This document shows positions 1 to 8,156 of a stretch of DNA of 32,442 nt, piece after piece. The position numbers and the translations under genes were made by a program. Origin of the DNA: CAZXSK01 sp964642855 (GTDB lineage: Bacteria > Planctomycetota > Phycisphaerae > SM23-33); NCBI GenBank assembly GCA_964642855.1, contig CAZXSK010000051.1:1-32442 (forward strand). The letters are read 5' to 3'. The notes below the pieces were generated by a model. It had not been told where the DNA came from. It did not search any database and worked only from the letters and a program-made list of their open reading frames with translations. Within the stretch, counting starts at the first letter, position 1. The number at the start of each line of letters is the position of its first letter.

Positions 1-51
1 GCCCAAACAGTCCCGTTGGGACTGAGCTACGCCCCGAGTTTCATCGGGCAT
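1..51 (-). CDS. Possible N-terminus of a gene running off the left edge
   Basis: An ATG at 51 opens a frame of 17 codons (MPDETRGVAQSQRDCLG) that continues beyond the window. A TATAAT box lies just upstream at 67-62, so the transcript would be almost leaderless, and no Shine-Dalgarno sequence is visible. The same bases contain a 7-bp perfect hairpin (8-24) and a stretch that superficially resembles a tRNA 5' end. The call is weak and no function can be given. Confidence 0.2.
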   Translation of the reverse strand, partial: MPDETRGVAQSQRDCLG

Positions 52-61
52 CGATGCTGGG

Positions 62-89
62 ATTATACCAGTGGCCGCGGCGGAAGCAA
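62..89 (-). promoter_or_regulatory. Possible leftward promoter
   Basis: On the minus strand a perfect TATAAT (67-62) is preceded after 16 bp by TTGCTT (89-84), which matches only 3 of 6 bases of the -35 consensus. It would drive whatever lies left of the window. The -10 box is good and the -35 box is poor. Confidence 0.3.
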
Positions 90-110
90 CGCCGCGGGTG
101 GATTCGCCGG

Positions 111-779
111 TCAGTCAGGCTCGCGCAGCCTGGTCCTGCAATGCGGGCAGATGGTTCGCGGGCGGTAGCCCAGATGCCCCCGGCAGGCGGGGCAGCGGTA
201 GTTGAGGCGATGAACCGCCCAGGCGGTGGTCAGCAGCGTCAGGGCGGCTGCAGTGAAGGCCACGCGTGCGGGGCCCGGTTCGGTGGCGGCGACGTAGGCT
301 GCCCCCCCAGCGTTGACCAGCAAGGTGAAGGGAATCCAGTGAGCCCGGCGGGTCTGGCGGAACTCGTCTCGGATCGCCCGGAGCTTCCGGCGGGCGCGCT
401 GTTGGGGCGTTGATCGGGGCCGGGCTATCTGCGGCGGGTGATCGGCGGGCTGGCGCCGCCGGATCTCGCTGACCTGCCGGAAGGGCAGGCGCGACTTCCA
501 TCTCGGGTCGCCCGATGCGAAGGCGAGGAACGCGATGGTTACCGATTGGAGGTCCGCGTCGGGGTCGGCGTGGTGGGCGAGCACGCGGCCGGCGCGGGCT
601 TCGACCAGCAGGGTGCCGTCGGGTTCGATGGCTGCCTGCAGAAACTCGCCCTCGCCGCGTGAGAGAACGGCGAATCCGGCGCGTTCATCGGCCAGTACGG
701 CCAATGATTCGGCGATGACGGCGGCATCGGGGTCCGCCAGCCGCTGACCATTGGAGAGTTCCAGGAGCAGGTCGGGCAG
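111..779 (-). CDS. Membrane protein with C-terminal zinc ribbon, unknown function
   Basis: The product is about 222 residues. The first 100 are soluble (DLLLELSNGQRLADPDA near the start). A basic, Pro/Arg-rich linker follows, then a hydrophobic segment, then a zinc ribbon with two Cys pairs (CPAC and CPHC, spaced 13 residues apart) at the extreme C-terminus. The coding frame is clearly open from the end of the preceding propeller gene, but it has no ATG, GTG or TTG near that end. The best-placed start is CTG at 779, nine bases after an AGGAGG that lies inside the last codons of the upstream gene. A TTG at 704 would cut off a conserved-looking N-terminus. A one-base sequencing deletion next to the ATGA at 787-784 is an alternative explanation. 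The gene is probably translationally coupled to the upstream gene. The family was not recognised. Confidence 0.6.
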   Translation of the reverse strand: MPDLLLELSNGQRLADPDAAVIAESLAVLADERAGFAVLSRGEGEFLQAAIEPDGTLLVEARAGRVLAHHADPDADLQSVTIAFLAFASGDPRWKSRLPFRQVSEIRRRQPADHPPQIARPRSTPQQRARRKLRAIRDEFRQTRRAHWIPFTLLVNAGGAAYVAATEPGPARVAFTAAALTLLTTAWAVHRLNYRCPACRGHLGYRPRTICPHCRTRLREPD

Positions 780-783
780 GGCG

Positions 784-2241
784 TCATTCCTCCTTGTTGT
801 CGTCGGCGGAATCCGGCAGCGTAGCCACCATCACCTTGTAGGACTGCTCCTCGCCGTCGAAGTCGGAGAACACCATCCGGTCGCCCAGACGTGCCCATTT
901 GAACAGCTTGCCCTCGCACAGCGGCGCGAAGGCCGGCTGCTTGCCGCGAACGTCAACGAGCATCAGGAGCGTGCTGCGGATCGCTTCGTCGTGGTAGCGG
1001 TCCATGCCCGTAACCATCCAGCCTTCCCGCAGGAAGCCCAGGTAGTTGACGTACCGCCTGCCCTTGGGCGGCAGCAGGGTCATCCGCTTTCGGCTGTCGG
1101 GCTCGTAGATCGTCAACAGCCCGTGATAGGCGGGGTCTTTCTTGTCCCGGCTGAAGCGTTCGATCACCAGGCGTTTGCCCTTGGGCGACCAGCCGCGGAT
1201 GATGTCCATGTCCGAGGCGTCGCCGAAGCGTGACAGGCTGGCCTTGTCGGCGAGGTCCACCAGGACGATCTCGTGCCGCGTGTCGCTGCCGCTCTTGTAC
1301 TCGCGCATCACGGCCAGCCGGCGGGGGTTCTCGGCGCGGTCGGGATAGACCCTGGCGGAGTACTCGCCCTTTCCGAAGAGGTCCCAGAACTGGCGGTCGC
1401 GGGTGAGAATCAGCCGACCTTGGTTGGTGCGGGTGATCTTGCCCATTCTGCCGATCAGGTCGAACTCGTTTCGCTGTCTGGCGCGGTTGGGCCGTCGGGG
1501 CGACGTCCAGGTGTTGGGGACTTCGCTTTCGGGGACCTCCTTGCCGGCGGTCTTCAGTGAGGCCACGTTCACGGTCCATTGTGTGCAGGCGGTCGGGGCC
1601 TGGGTGCTGTCGGACTCTTCTTCGGCCGGCGTGGACTTGGTCCACACATCGAGCGTCTTGCCATCTTCGGACAGCTTCCAGGCGTCGAAATACTGGCCTT
1701 TCACCAGGTCGGCGCTGCGGGTCTTGTGCGTTTTCGGGTCGATCTTCATGACGCTCACGGAGTACGCGTCGCCGTTGCGTGCTGTCAGCATGAGAGCGGG
1801 GGCATTGGCATCGGGTGCGGGGATCAGCACGTACAGGCCGTTGGCGTCGGCGATGGCGGTCTTCCTGCCGGTGGGCACGTCGTAGAGCAGGACGCCTTCG
1901 GCCGCCGTACGGCTGGACATGCCATAGCCCCGTATGGGCTTGCCCAGCAAGCAGGCGATGGTGCGCGGCGAGATCTGGCGCACGCTGCGGACGGGGGTGT
2001 CTGCGTCGGTGACGGGTTGGAGCTTGCTGTCGCCGGGGCGATAGATCGCCAGCCCGCCGTCGTCGCGGATGCAGACGACCGATCCGCCTTCGGGGACGAA
2101 CCAATCCTCGGCGTCGCGTGCAAGAAGGGTGACGGCGACCTTGTCCTCCTCGCAGGGCGCCATGGATGGCAGACCGGTGAGAATCAGACTGGCCAGGACG
2201 AGGGCGAGTTCGGTTCGTCGGGTGGCGGTTGGCGGGTTCAT
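784..2241 (-). CDS. Secreted beta-propeller-like protein, unknown function
   Basis: The protein has 485 residues. The N-terminus has Arg residues and then a hydrophobic stretch (LALVLASLILTGLPSMA) typical of a Sec signal peptide, so it is probably exported to the periplasm. The rest is a beta-rich protein with repeated blocks resembling WD40-like/PD40 propeller blades. An example is GWSPKGKRLVIERFSRDKKD followed by an IYEPDSRKR segment, the pattern of TolB- or DPP-IV-type propellers. No catalytic domain is visible. The ATG at 2241 is preceded by GAGGAAG six bases upstream, which supports the start. Its stop sits five bases before the likely CTG start of the next minus-strand gene, so the two probably share a transcript. 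The propeller assignment is inferred from sequence texture and not from a named family. Confidence 0.7.
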   Translation of the reverse strand: MNPPTATRRTELALVLASLILTGLPSMAPCEEDKVAVTLLARDAEDWFVPEGGSVVCIRDDGGLAIYRPGDSKLQPVTDADTPVRSVRQISPRTIACLLGKPIRGYGMSSRTAAEGVLLYDVPTGRKTAIADANGLYVLIPAPDANAPALMLTARNGDAYSVSVMKIDPKTHKTRSADLVKGQYFDAWKLSEDGKTLDVWTKSTPAEEESDSTQAPTACTQWTVNVASLKTAGKEVPESEVPNTWTSPRRPNRARQRNEFDLIGRMGKITRTNQGRLILTRDRQFWDLFGKGEYSARVYPDRAENPRRLAVMREYKSGSDTRHEIVLVDLADKASLSRFGDASDMDIIRGWSPKGKRLVIERFSRDKKDPAYHGLLTIYEPDSRKRMTLLPPKGRRYVNYLGFLREGWMVTGMDRYHDEAIRSTLLMLVDVRGKQPAFAPLCEGKLFKWARLGDRMVFSDFDGEEQSYKVMVATLPDSADDNKEE

Positions 2242-2367
2242 GGTTGTCTTCCTCAGGTGACCGGGTCGGGGGTTGCGGTGCCCGCTACGATGTTATCCGC
2301 TTGACAGACGCTTCGCCACAGGCCATTCTGCCCGCCTGCCACAAGCACTCAGCAAGGAGTAAGACGC

Positions 2368-3702
2368 ATGCCAGGACGAAAGTTTCCGGTCGATTTTCTC
2401 TGGGGCACGGCGACGGCGAGCTACCAGGTGGAAGGTGCTGCCTGGGAGGACGGCCGCGGTCCCTGCATCTGGGACACCTTCGCGCGGACGCCGGGCAAGG
2501 TGTTTCACGGGCACAACGGCGACATCGCCTGTGACCAGTACCACCGCTACGCCGAGGACGTCGGGCTGATGAAGAAGCTGGGCGTGCAGATGTACCGGTT
2601 TTCGATCGCCTGGCCTCGTGTGTTCCCGGAAGGCTGCGGGTCGCAGAACCCCAAGGGCTTCGACTATTACCACAAGCTCACCGACGCGTTGCTGGAGGCG
2701 GGCATTCAGCCGGCGGTGACGCTGTATCACTGGGATCTGCCCCAGAAGCTCGAGGATGAGGGCGGCTGGCCGGTGCGCGACATGGCGTATCGGTATGCAG
2801 ACTACGCCAAGGTGGTCTTCGACGAGCTGGGCGACAAGGTCAAGTTCTGGATCACGCTCAACGAGCCGCACTGTTCGGCGATGGGAGGCTACGGACAGGG
2901 GTGGCATGCGCCGGGGCGTTGCAACATGCAGGACGGCTACAGCGCGATCCATCACCTGAACCTCGGCCACGGGCTGGCGGTGCAGGCCTACCGGCAGGGC
3001 GGTGGGGATGGACGGATCGGCACGACGATCGACCTGGCGACCTGGCGGCCTGCGACCAACACGCCCGAAGACATCGAGGCCGCCGATCGCGCCAAGGACC
3101 TCAAGACGCGCATGTTCCTGAATCCGATCTACGGCCGGGATTATCCGCAGCGGCACCTCGATGCTCGCGAGGTGACCATGCCCGTGAAGGACGGCGACGC
3201 GGAGATCATGGCCCAGCCGATCGATTTCATCGGCGTGAACATGTATCACGAGTACCCGGTCGCCTGGGACGACAGCGAGCCCCAGAAGTGGCGGATCGAG
3301 CCCTGTTACCAGCAGGAAACGGTGATGGGCTGGCCGATCTGCCCGGACGGGCTGTACCGGCTGCTGACGGAGATCACCGAAGAGTACGACAAGCCCCCGT
3401 TGTACATCACCGAGAACGGCTGCGCGTGGGATGACATGCTCAATGACGAGGGCGACCGCTGCCACGACCCCCAGCGGATCGATTACATTCGCCGGCACAT
3501 GTCAGCCTGCCTCGATGCCATCGAGAGCGGCGTGGACCTGCGCGGCTACTTCGTCTGGAGTTTCATCGACAACTTCGAATGGGCCTACGGGTACAGCAAG
3601 CGGTTCGGCATTGTGTACTGCGATTACGTCGACCAGCGGCGCGTGCCGAAGGACAGCTACTACTGGTATCGCGACGTGATCGCCGGGGCGGAGAGCTTCT
3701 GA
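2368..3702 (+). CDS. GH1 beta-glucosidase
   Basis: This is a family 1 glycoside hydrolase of 444 residues, the normal length for a single-domain bacterial enzyme. It hydrolyses terminal beta-D-glucosidic (or galactosidic) bonds by the retaining mechanism. The N-terminal hallmark FPVDFLWGTATASYQVEGA is present. The acid/base Glu166 lies in TLNEPH, and the nucleophile Glu349 lies in YITENGCAWDD. The C-terminal FVWSFIDNFEWAYGYSKRFG substrate-binding motif is also complete. No signal peptide is seen, so it should act in the cytoplasm on imported oligosaccharides. AAGGAG eight bases before the ATG supports the start. A TTGACA lies at 2301-2306, but no good -10 box follows. The nearby GH94-type phosphorylase suggests a shared role in beta-glucan breakdown. 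The exact substrate cannot be read from the sequence. Confidence 0.95.
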   Translation: MPGRKFPVDFLWGTATASYQVEGAAWEDGRGPCIWDTFARTPGKVFHGHNGDIACDQYHRYAEDVGLMKKLGVQMYRFSIAWPRVFPEGCGSQNPKGFDYYHKLTDALLEAGIQPAVTLYHWDLPQKLEDEGGWPVRDMAYRYADYAKVVFDELGDKVKFWITLNEPHCSAMGGYGQGWHAPGRCNMQDGYSAIHHLNLGHGLAVQAYRQGGGDGRIGTTIDLATWRPATNTPEDIEAADRAKDLKTRMFLNPIYGRDYPQRHLDAREVTMPVKDGDAEIMAQPIDFIGVNMYHEYPVAWDDSEPQKWRIEPCYQQETVMGWPICPDGLYRLLTEITEEYDKPPLYITENGCAWDDMLNDEGDRCHDPQRIDYIRRHMSACLDAIESGVDLRGYFVWSFIDNFEWAYGYSKRFGIVYCDYVDQRRVPKDSYYWYRDVIAGAESF

Positions 3703-3721
3703 CCGGACGGGGCCGTTCCGG
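3703..3721. terminator. Hairpin between convergent genes
   Basis: A 19-nt inverted repeat starts directly after the GH1 stop codon (CCGGA and TCCGG arms with additional inner pairs). It sits in the 42-base gap between convergent genes. There is no T-run on either side, so termination is only inferred from position. Confidence 0.35.
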
Positions 3722-3744
3722 TGACCGGCGTACTCCTGCGTGCT

Positions 3745-4251
3745 TCAGGGCTGTTCGATGCGAAAGCTCTGCGCGCAGGCCTCGAATCTCTCCTTGTACC
3801 TGGGATACGAGTCTACTTCGGCGCCGCACATGATCGTGTACTCCCAGCCATCGTGGTAGACGTAGTATGCACGCGTGATCAGCCCATCCGTCTTGTCGCC
3901 CGTTCGGAAAACCAGAAGCTGGGCAACGTGGCCGTTGAGTTCGCGCTCATCGCGCCGGATCAGGTGGAAATCCTTGGCGGTGTTCTCGAGATCGTGGGCG
4001 TACCCGTCCACCATCTCCGCCGGGTTCTGCACGGGCCCCACGTGCCGGGTCAGCAGGCTCACGAACTCCCGGAGACCGTCCTCCTGCCCCTCGAACGGCG
4101 CGAAGTAGGCCAGGTCCGCACCCCGGGGAGGGGGTTTCTCTTCCCATCCTGCAGGGCAGGTGAGCGAGGCTGTTTTTGGGGGCACCCTGCGGCAGGCCAG
4201 GGGCGCGACCATCGCGGAGATGAGCAAAATGCAAATGGCCGGACGGTTCAT
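3745..4251 (-). CDS. Small exported protein, PsbP/DcrB-like
   Basis: The protein has 168 residues. The N-terminus (ICILLISAMVAPLAC) is a signal peptide, and the Cys at 20 could be lipidated, although Pro at -3 is unusual for a lipobox. The mature part starts with CPAGWEEKPPP. It continues with an alternating alpha/beta pattern ending in YYVYHDGWEYTIMCG and an ACAQSFRI helix. This layout recalls the Mog1/PsbP/DcrB fold of small envelope lipoproteins. AGGAAAGG upstream of the ATG supports the start. The gene converges with the GH1 gene and is divergent from the GH94 gene. Its function is unknown and the fold assignment is an inference. Confidence 0.7.
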   Translation of the reverse strand: MNRPAICILLISAMVAPLACRRVPPKTASLTCPAGWEEKPPPRGADLAYFAPFEGQEDGLREFVSLLTRHVGPVQNPAEMVDGYAHDLENTAKDFHLIRRDERELNGHVAQLLVFRTGDKTDGLITRAYYVYHDGWEYTIMCGAEVDSYPRYKERFEACAQSFRIEQP

Positions 4252-4420
4252 GAGGCCTTTCCTGTTCGTGACTCAACGTATACCGGCGATTCCAGAACTC
4301 GACCGATCCTGCCTGTGCGGGGAACGGCAGCAGTGCGAGGCGGTTTTTGCCGAACGCGTCTTGCATCGGCCCGGCCGCTGACGATGATACCCATTCTGCA
4401 CAGATCATCCGGAGGATTCC

Positions 4421-7400
4421 ATGACCGACAAAGACCGCAGGTACGGCGCCGGCCCCGAGCACAGCTACGAATTCCGTGACGACGGGACATTCGTGATCGC
4501 CAACTACCACCACGCCAAGCCGTTCTCCAGCTTTCTGCCCGGGCTGGCTGGGCTTTGGGGGATTCCGATCTGGGCGTATACCGTCAACCGCGGGCAGGGC
4601 GTCGCGTGCTTCGGCACCGAGGACAAGAGCCACGCGATCATGCCGTTCGCTTCGGCCAATCTCCACCACCGCCGCGTCGCGGACGAAGGCTTCCGCACCT
4701 TTATTCGCCTGCTGGGCGATACCGGCGGGTTGGGGGTGTACGAACCCTTCCGGGCAACCCAGGCGGAGTTCGACGTCCGCAACGAGATGCGCATCACCTT
4801 TGACGGCCTGGAGGTCGTGGAGACCAACCACACGCTGGGGCTGGAGGTCCACGTCCGCTACGTTCCGCTGCCGGGCGAGCGGTCGGCGGCCCTGGTTCGC
4901 ACGGTGACGATCCGCAACACAGGCCCCAGGGCGCGCGAGCTGGAGGTCATCGACGGTGCTCCGCGCGTGCTGCCGTACTACATCGAGCTCGACCAGCAGA
5001 AGATCCTGCCCTACATCACCGAGGCGTATCTCAAGGTCGAGGGGCTCGACGAACGCCGGCCGTTTCTGCAGCAGAAGGCGCTTCCGTCCGATACGCCCGA
5101 GACGCAGTTCGTCGACGGCGGGCACTTCTTCTTCGGGGTGGAGGAAGGTCGCCATGGCCTGCTGCCGGCGATCGTGGACCCGGAAGTCGTCTTCGGCGAC
5201 CTGGTCGACCTGCACCGCCCGTATGCCCTGGAGCAGTTGCCCCACGGGCAGCGGATGGATGCGGGCCAGTTCCAGGCCACCCACTGCACTACCCCTTCGG
5301 CGATGGTTGCCTGGCCGTTGTCGCTCGAGGCAGGGGACGCCCGCACGCTGCACCTGCCGATCGGCTGGGCGAGAAGACGCAAGGACGTAGCCGACCTTGC
5401 GGCGAGGTTCGGCGATCGGCAGTTCGTCGCGCGGAAGGCGAGCGATTCGCGCAGCGAGGTCCAGAAGGTCCGGCATCGGTTCTTCCTGCACTGCAGCCAC
5501 CGCGAACTCAGTGAGTACGCCCCTCAGACGTACCTGGACAACTCCCTCCGCGGCGGCTGGCCGATCTCTCTGAAGGCGGGGGGCAGGGCGGTGGTGTACC
5601 ACGTTTACTCGCGGCGGCACGGCGACCTGGAGCGGGACTACAATTTCTTCCGCATCGAGCCGACGTTCTTCTCGCAGGGCAACGGGGCGTTCCGCGACGT
5701 CAACCAGAACCGCCGTTGCGACGTGTGGTTCAACCCCGACGTCGGCGGCGAGAACGTGCGGTTCTTCTTCAACCTGATCCAGCCCGACGGGTTCAACCCG
5801 ATGCTCGTGAAGGGCGCGAGTTTCCGTATCGATCAGCCCGAGGAGCTCGCAGTCGTGATCGGCCGGGCCTTCCACGAAAAGCACGTCCCCGCCGTCCTCG
5901 ACCGTCTCGGCCGCCCGTACACGCCGGGCGACCTGTTCGCCTTCCTCGACGAGCGCAACATCCCCCTGCCTCAAGAGCCCATGGGGCTGCTTACCGACCT
6001 GCTGGCCATCAGCGAGAAGGTCGCCGAGGCGGAGTTCGAAGCCGGCTACTGGTGCGACCACTGGTATTACAACTTCGACCAGTTGGAGACCTTCCTGGCG
6101 ATCTATCCCGACCGCCTGCGGGAGCTGCTGATCGACGACCGCAGCCTGACGTACTGGGACCCGGACGTACGCGTCAGGCCGCGCAGCGAGAAGCACGTGC
6201 TCTACGACGAGGGCAAGGTACGCCAGATCGACTCGCTGACCCTTGACGAAGACAAATCCGCCCTGATCGCCAGCCGCGACGAACTTCCCCGATGCGTCCG
6301 CGACGCGCACGGTCGGGGCGAGGTGTACCGGACCAACCTGCTGGAGAAGATCACCTGCCTGCTGCTCAACAAGCTCGCGAGCCTGTCTGCCTCGGGCATG
6401 GGCGTGGAGATGGACGGAGGCCGGCCGGGCTGGCACGATTCCATCAACGGCCTGCCCGGACTGTTCGGGGCGAGCACGTCGGAGTGCTATCACCTGCTGC
6501 GTGCGATCCGCCTGCTGCGAAGCTGCGCCAAACGCATCGACCTGTCCGACGAGTACGCCCAGCCCATGCCGCTGGAAATCACCAGCCTGGCGCGGGCGGT
6601 GGATGCGGCGCTGAGTGATTATCTGTCGGCCGGCGAGGACAAGACCGACCGCGACATGGGCTACTGGCGGGCGACCAACGACGCCAAGGAGCACTATCGC
6701 ATGCAGGTGCGCCTGGGCTTCTCGGGGGACAGGGAGAACCTCAGCTGGGGGGAGATCCGCAAGTTGCTCGCGCGGGGCGAGGAGCGCATCGAAGTCTCGC
6801 TGGCCGGCGCGGTCGACGACCGGACCGGCCTGCCCGTGACCTATCTCAGCCACGAGGCGAAGCGCTGGGAACAACTCGCCGATGAGCAGGGCGAGCCGCG
6901 CCGGACGCCGCGCGGGCTTCCCCTCGTGCGCGTCGAGGAATTCCAGCCGCACAAGTATCCGCTGTTCCTGGAAGCGCCTACCCACAGCATGCGCATCCGT
7001 CGCGATCCGGCCGAGGGCAGGAAGATCTGGCAGGCGATGCGTGAAGGCCCGCTCTACGATCGCAAGCTGGGCATGTACATCGTGGGCGACAGCGTGCAGG
7101 AAGAGTCCACCGAGACCGGACGCATCTGGGCCTGGCCCCCGGGGTGGTTCGAGAACGAGAACGTCTTCACGCACATGGCCCATAAGTACATGCTCGCAAC
7201 TCTTCAGGCCGGGCTGGTCGAGGAGTTCTACGAGGACTTCCGCGCCGCGTTCGTTCCGTTCCAGCCGGTCGAGCGGTTCGCCCGAAGCCCCATCGAGAAC
7301 ATCTCGTTCATGGTCTCCAGCCGGCATCCCAGGCCGGCATATCACGGCAGGGGATTCCTGCCGCGTTCGTCGGGCACCACCGCCGAGGTGCTCCAGACGC

Positions 7401-7780
7401 TGCTGATCGCGAGCTTCGGCGAGACGCCTTACCGGGTCGAAGACGGAGAGTTGGTGTTGAGGTTCCAGCCCGCCCTGGCAGGCTGGCTGTTCACGGAGCA
7501 GGCGGAAACGCGCGAGATCGTCGGCATCGACGGATCGGTCCAGCGGGTCGACCTGCCCCCGGATTCCTTCTCGGCGATGCTGCACGGCGAGGTGCTGGTG
7601 ACGTATGTCAACCCGTCCCGCAAGGACACCTTCGGGCCCGACGCCGCGAGGGTATCGGAGATCGAGCGGGTCGATTCAGATGGCGGCAGCAAGACCATCC
7701 GCGGCGACGCGCTGCGCGGTGAGGACGCCTGCGCGGTCCGCCAGCGCAGGGTCAAGCGGCTGGTCGTGACCCTCACGTAG
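4421..7780 (+). CDS. GH94-type phosphorylase, 1,2-beta-oligoglucan phosphorylase-like
   Basis: This is a 1119-residue protein built like the large GH94 phosphorylases. An N-terminal beta-sandwich region is followed by an (alpha/alpha)6 barrel region with GWHDSINGLPGLFG and a beta-rich C-terminus. GH94 enzymes cleave beta-glucans with inorganic phosphate, releasing alpha-glucose 1-phosphate. The early block GIPIWAYTVNRGQGVACFG and GFRTFIR, together with the unusual length, recall 1,2-beta-oligoglucan phosphorylases rather than the roughly 800-residue cellobiose phosphorylases. Asp673 in WHD is the likely general acid by analogy. No signal peptide is seen, so it is cytoplasmic. GGAGG upstream of the ATG fixes the start. 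A cyclic-glucan-synthase-like or uncharacterised GH94 subgroup is possible. Family confidence is good and substrate confidence is moderate. Confidence 0.75.
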   Translation: MTDKDRRYGAGPEHSYEFRDDGTFVIANYHHAKPFSSFLPGLAGLWGIPIWAYTVNRGQGVACFGTEDKSHAIMPFASANLHHRRVADEGFRTFIRLLGDTGGLGVYEPFRATQAEFDVRNEMRITFDGLEVVETNHTLGLEVHVRYVPLPGERSAALVRTVTIRNTGPRARELEVIDGAPRVLPYYIELDQQKILPYITEAYLKVEGLDERRPFLQQKALPSDTPETQFVDGGHFFFGVEEGRHGLLPAIVDPEVVFGDLVDLHRPYALEQLPHGQRMDAGQFQATHCTTPSAMVAWPLSLEAGDARTLHLPIGWARRRKDVADLAARFGDRQFVARKASDSRSEVQKVRHRFFLHCSHRELSEYAPQTYLDNSLRGGWPISLKAGGRAVVYHVYSRRHGDLERDYNFFRIEPTFFSQGNGAFRDVNQNRRCDVWFNPDVGGENVRFFFNLIQPDGFNPMLVKGASFRIDQPEELAVVIGRAFHEKHVPAVLDRLGRPYTPGDLFAFLDERNIPLPQEPMGLLTDLLAISEKVAEAEFEAGYWCDHWYYNFDQLETFLAIYPDRLRELLIDDRSLTYWDPDVRVRPRSEKHVLYDEGKVRQIDSLTLDEDKSALIASRDELPRCVRDAHGRGEVYRTNLLEKITCLLLNKLASLSASGMGVEMDGGRPGWHDSINGLPGLFGASTSECYHLLRAIRLLRSCAKRIDLSDEYAQPMPLEITSLARAVDAALSDYLSAGEDKTDRDMGYWRATNDAKEHYRMQVRLGFSGDRENLSWGEIRKLLARGEERIEVSLAGAVDDRTGLPVTYLSHEAKRWEQLADEQGEPRRTPRGLPLVRVEEFQPHKYPLFLEAPTHSMRIRRDPAEGRKIWQAMREGPLYDRKLGMYIVGDSVQEESTETGRIWAWPPGWFENENVFTHMAHKYMLATLQAGLVEEFYEDFRAAFVPFQPVERFARSPIENISFMVSSRHPRPAYHGRGFLPRSSGTTAEVLQTLLIASFGETPYRVEDGELVLRFQPALAGWLFTEQAETREIVGIDGSVQRVDLPPDSFSAMLHGEVLVTYVNPSRKDTFGPDAARVSEIERVDSDGGSKTIRGDALRGEDACAVRQRRVKRLVVTLT

Positions 7781-7838
7781 GATTCGGCGCGGATTCCCGA
7801 CGAAGGTTCGTTCTTCGCGAACGTCTTCAACAGAGAAA

Positions 7839-7865
7839 GGCCCCGAGGCTTCGCTTGCCGGGGCC
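7839..7865 (-). terminator. Possible intrinsic terminator (minus direction)
   Basis: GGCCCCG (7839-7845) pairs with CGGGGCC (7859-7865). On the minus strand the stem is followed by TTTCTCTGTT, a modest T-rich tail, so leftward transcripts from cdsA could end here. On the plus strand no T-run follows. It also lies inside the open frame leading to the small ORF at 7895, which weakens the call. Confidence 0.35.
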
Positions 7866-7894
7866 CGCACTCAAGGCTGGACAAACTGCGGCAG

Positions 7895-8143
7895 GTGGTC
7901 GAGGAGGAATCGCGGTTCGGGTGGGAGCTGCTCGAGAAGCTCAACGACGCCTGCCTGCGCTTCAAACGCCCTGTTGCTGAACGGGGCGTGGACAGCAGCG
8001 CTCCCGAGGGCGTGGATCCGTATCGGACTCGCGTCGGCCCGGGTCCGATCCGCCACTGCCTGAAGTGGTCCGGGGTGTGGGCGGTCCTCACGGCGGCAGG
8101 CGCTGCTGTCTTCACGGTGATCTACGAGTGCTGGCTGGCGTGA
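7895..8143 (+). CDS. Small protein with C-terminal membrane helix, DUF4177-like texture
   Basis: The ORF encodes 82 residues from a GTG. The N-terminal half (EEESRFGWELLEKLND, then LRFKRP) has the GWEL-EK-D-RFKRP pattern of small DUF4177-like proteins. A DPYRTRVG linker and one transmembrane helix (WAVLTAAGAAVFTVIYECW) follow, ending at the C-terminus. No Shine-Dalgarno sequence precedes the GTG. The frame is open back to the TAG of the GH94 gene, in the same frame, so an earlier non-ATG start or a degraded N-terminus is possible (for example the SRLDKLRQ coiled segment just upstream). It is convergent with cdsA, leaving 13 bases between. The protein features look real and the start is uncertain. 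Confidence 0.45.
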   Translation: MVEEESRFGWELLEKLNDACLRFKRPVAERGVDSSAPEGVDPYRTRVGPGPIRHCLKWSGVWAVLTAAGAAVFTVIYECWLA

Positions 8144-8156
8144 GTGTCCGGATCCA

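Noticed and set aside
1..45. tRNA gene 5' half on the minus strand
   Set aside because: The GGGGCGTAGCTCAG stretch looks like a tRNA start, but the expected D-stem closing GAGC is missing and a perfect 7-bp hairpin occupies the D-arm position.
3947..7585. Open frame of about 1200 codons on the minus strand opposite the GH94 gene
   Set aside because: It is the mirror of a high-GC coding frame. Its translation has no recognisable motif and is rich in Arg, Gln and Val, while the plus-strand protein shows family motifs and a ribosome binding site.
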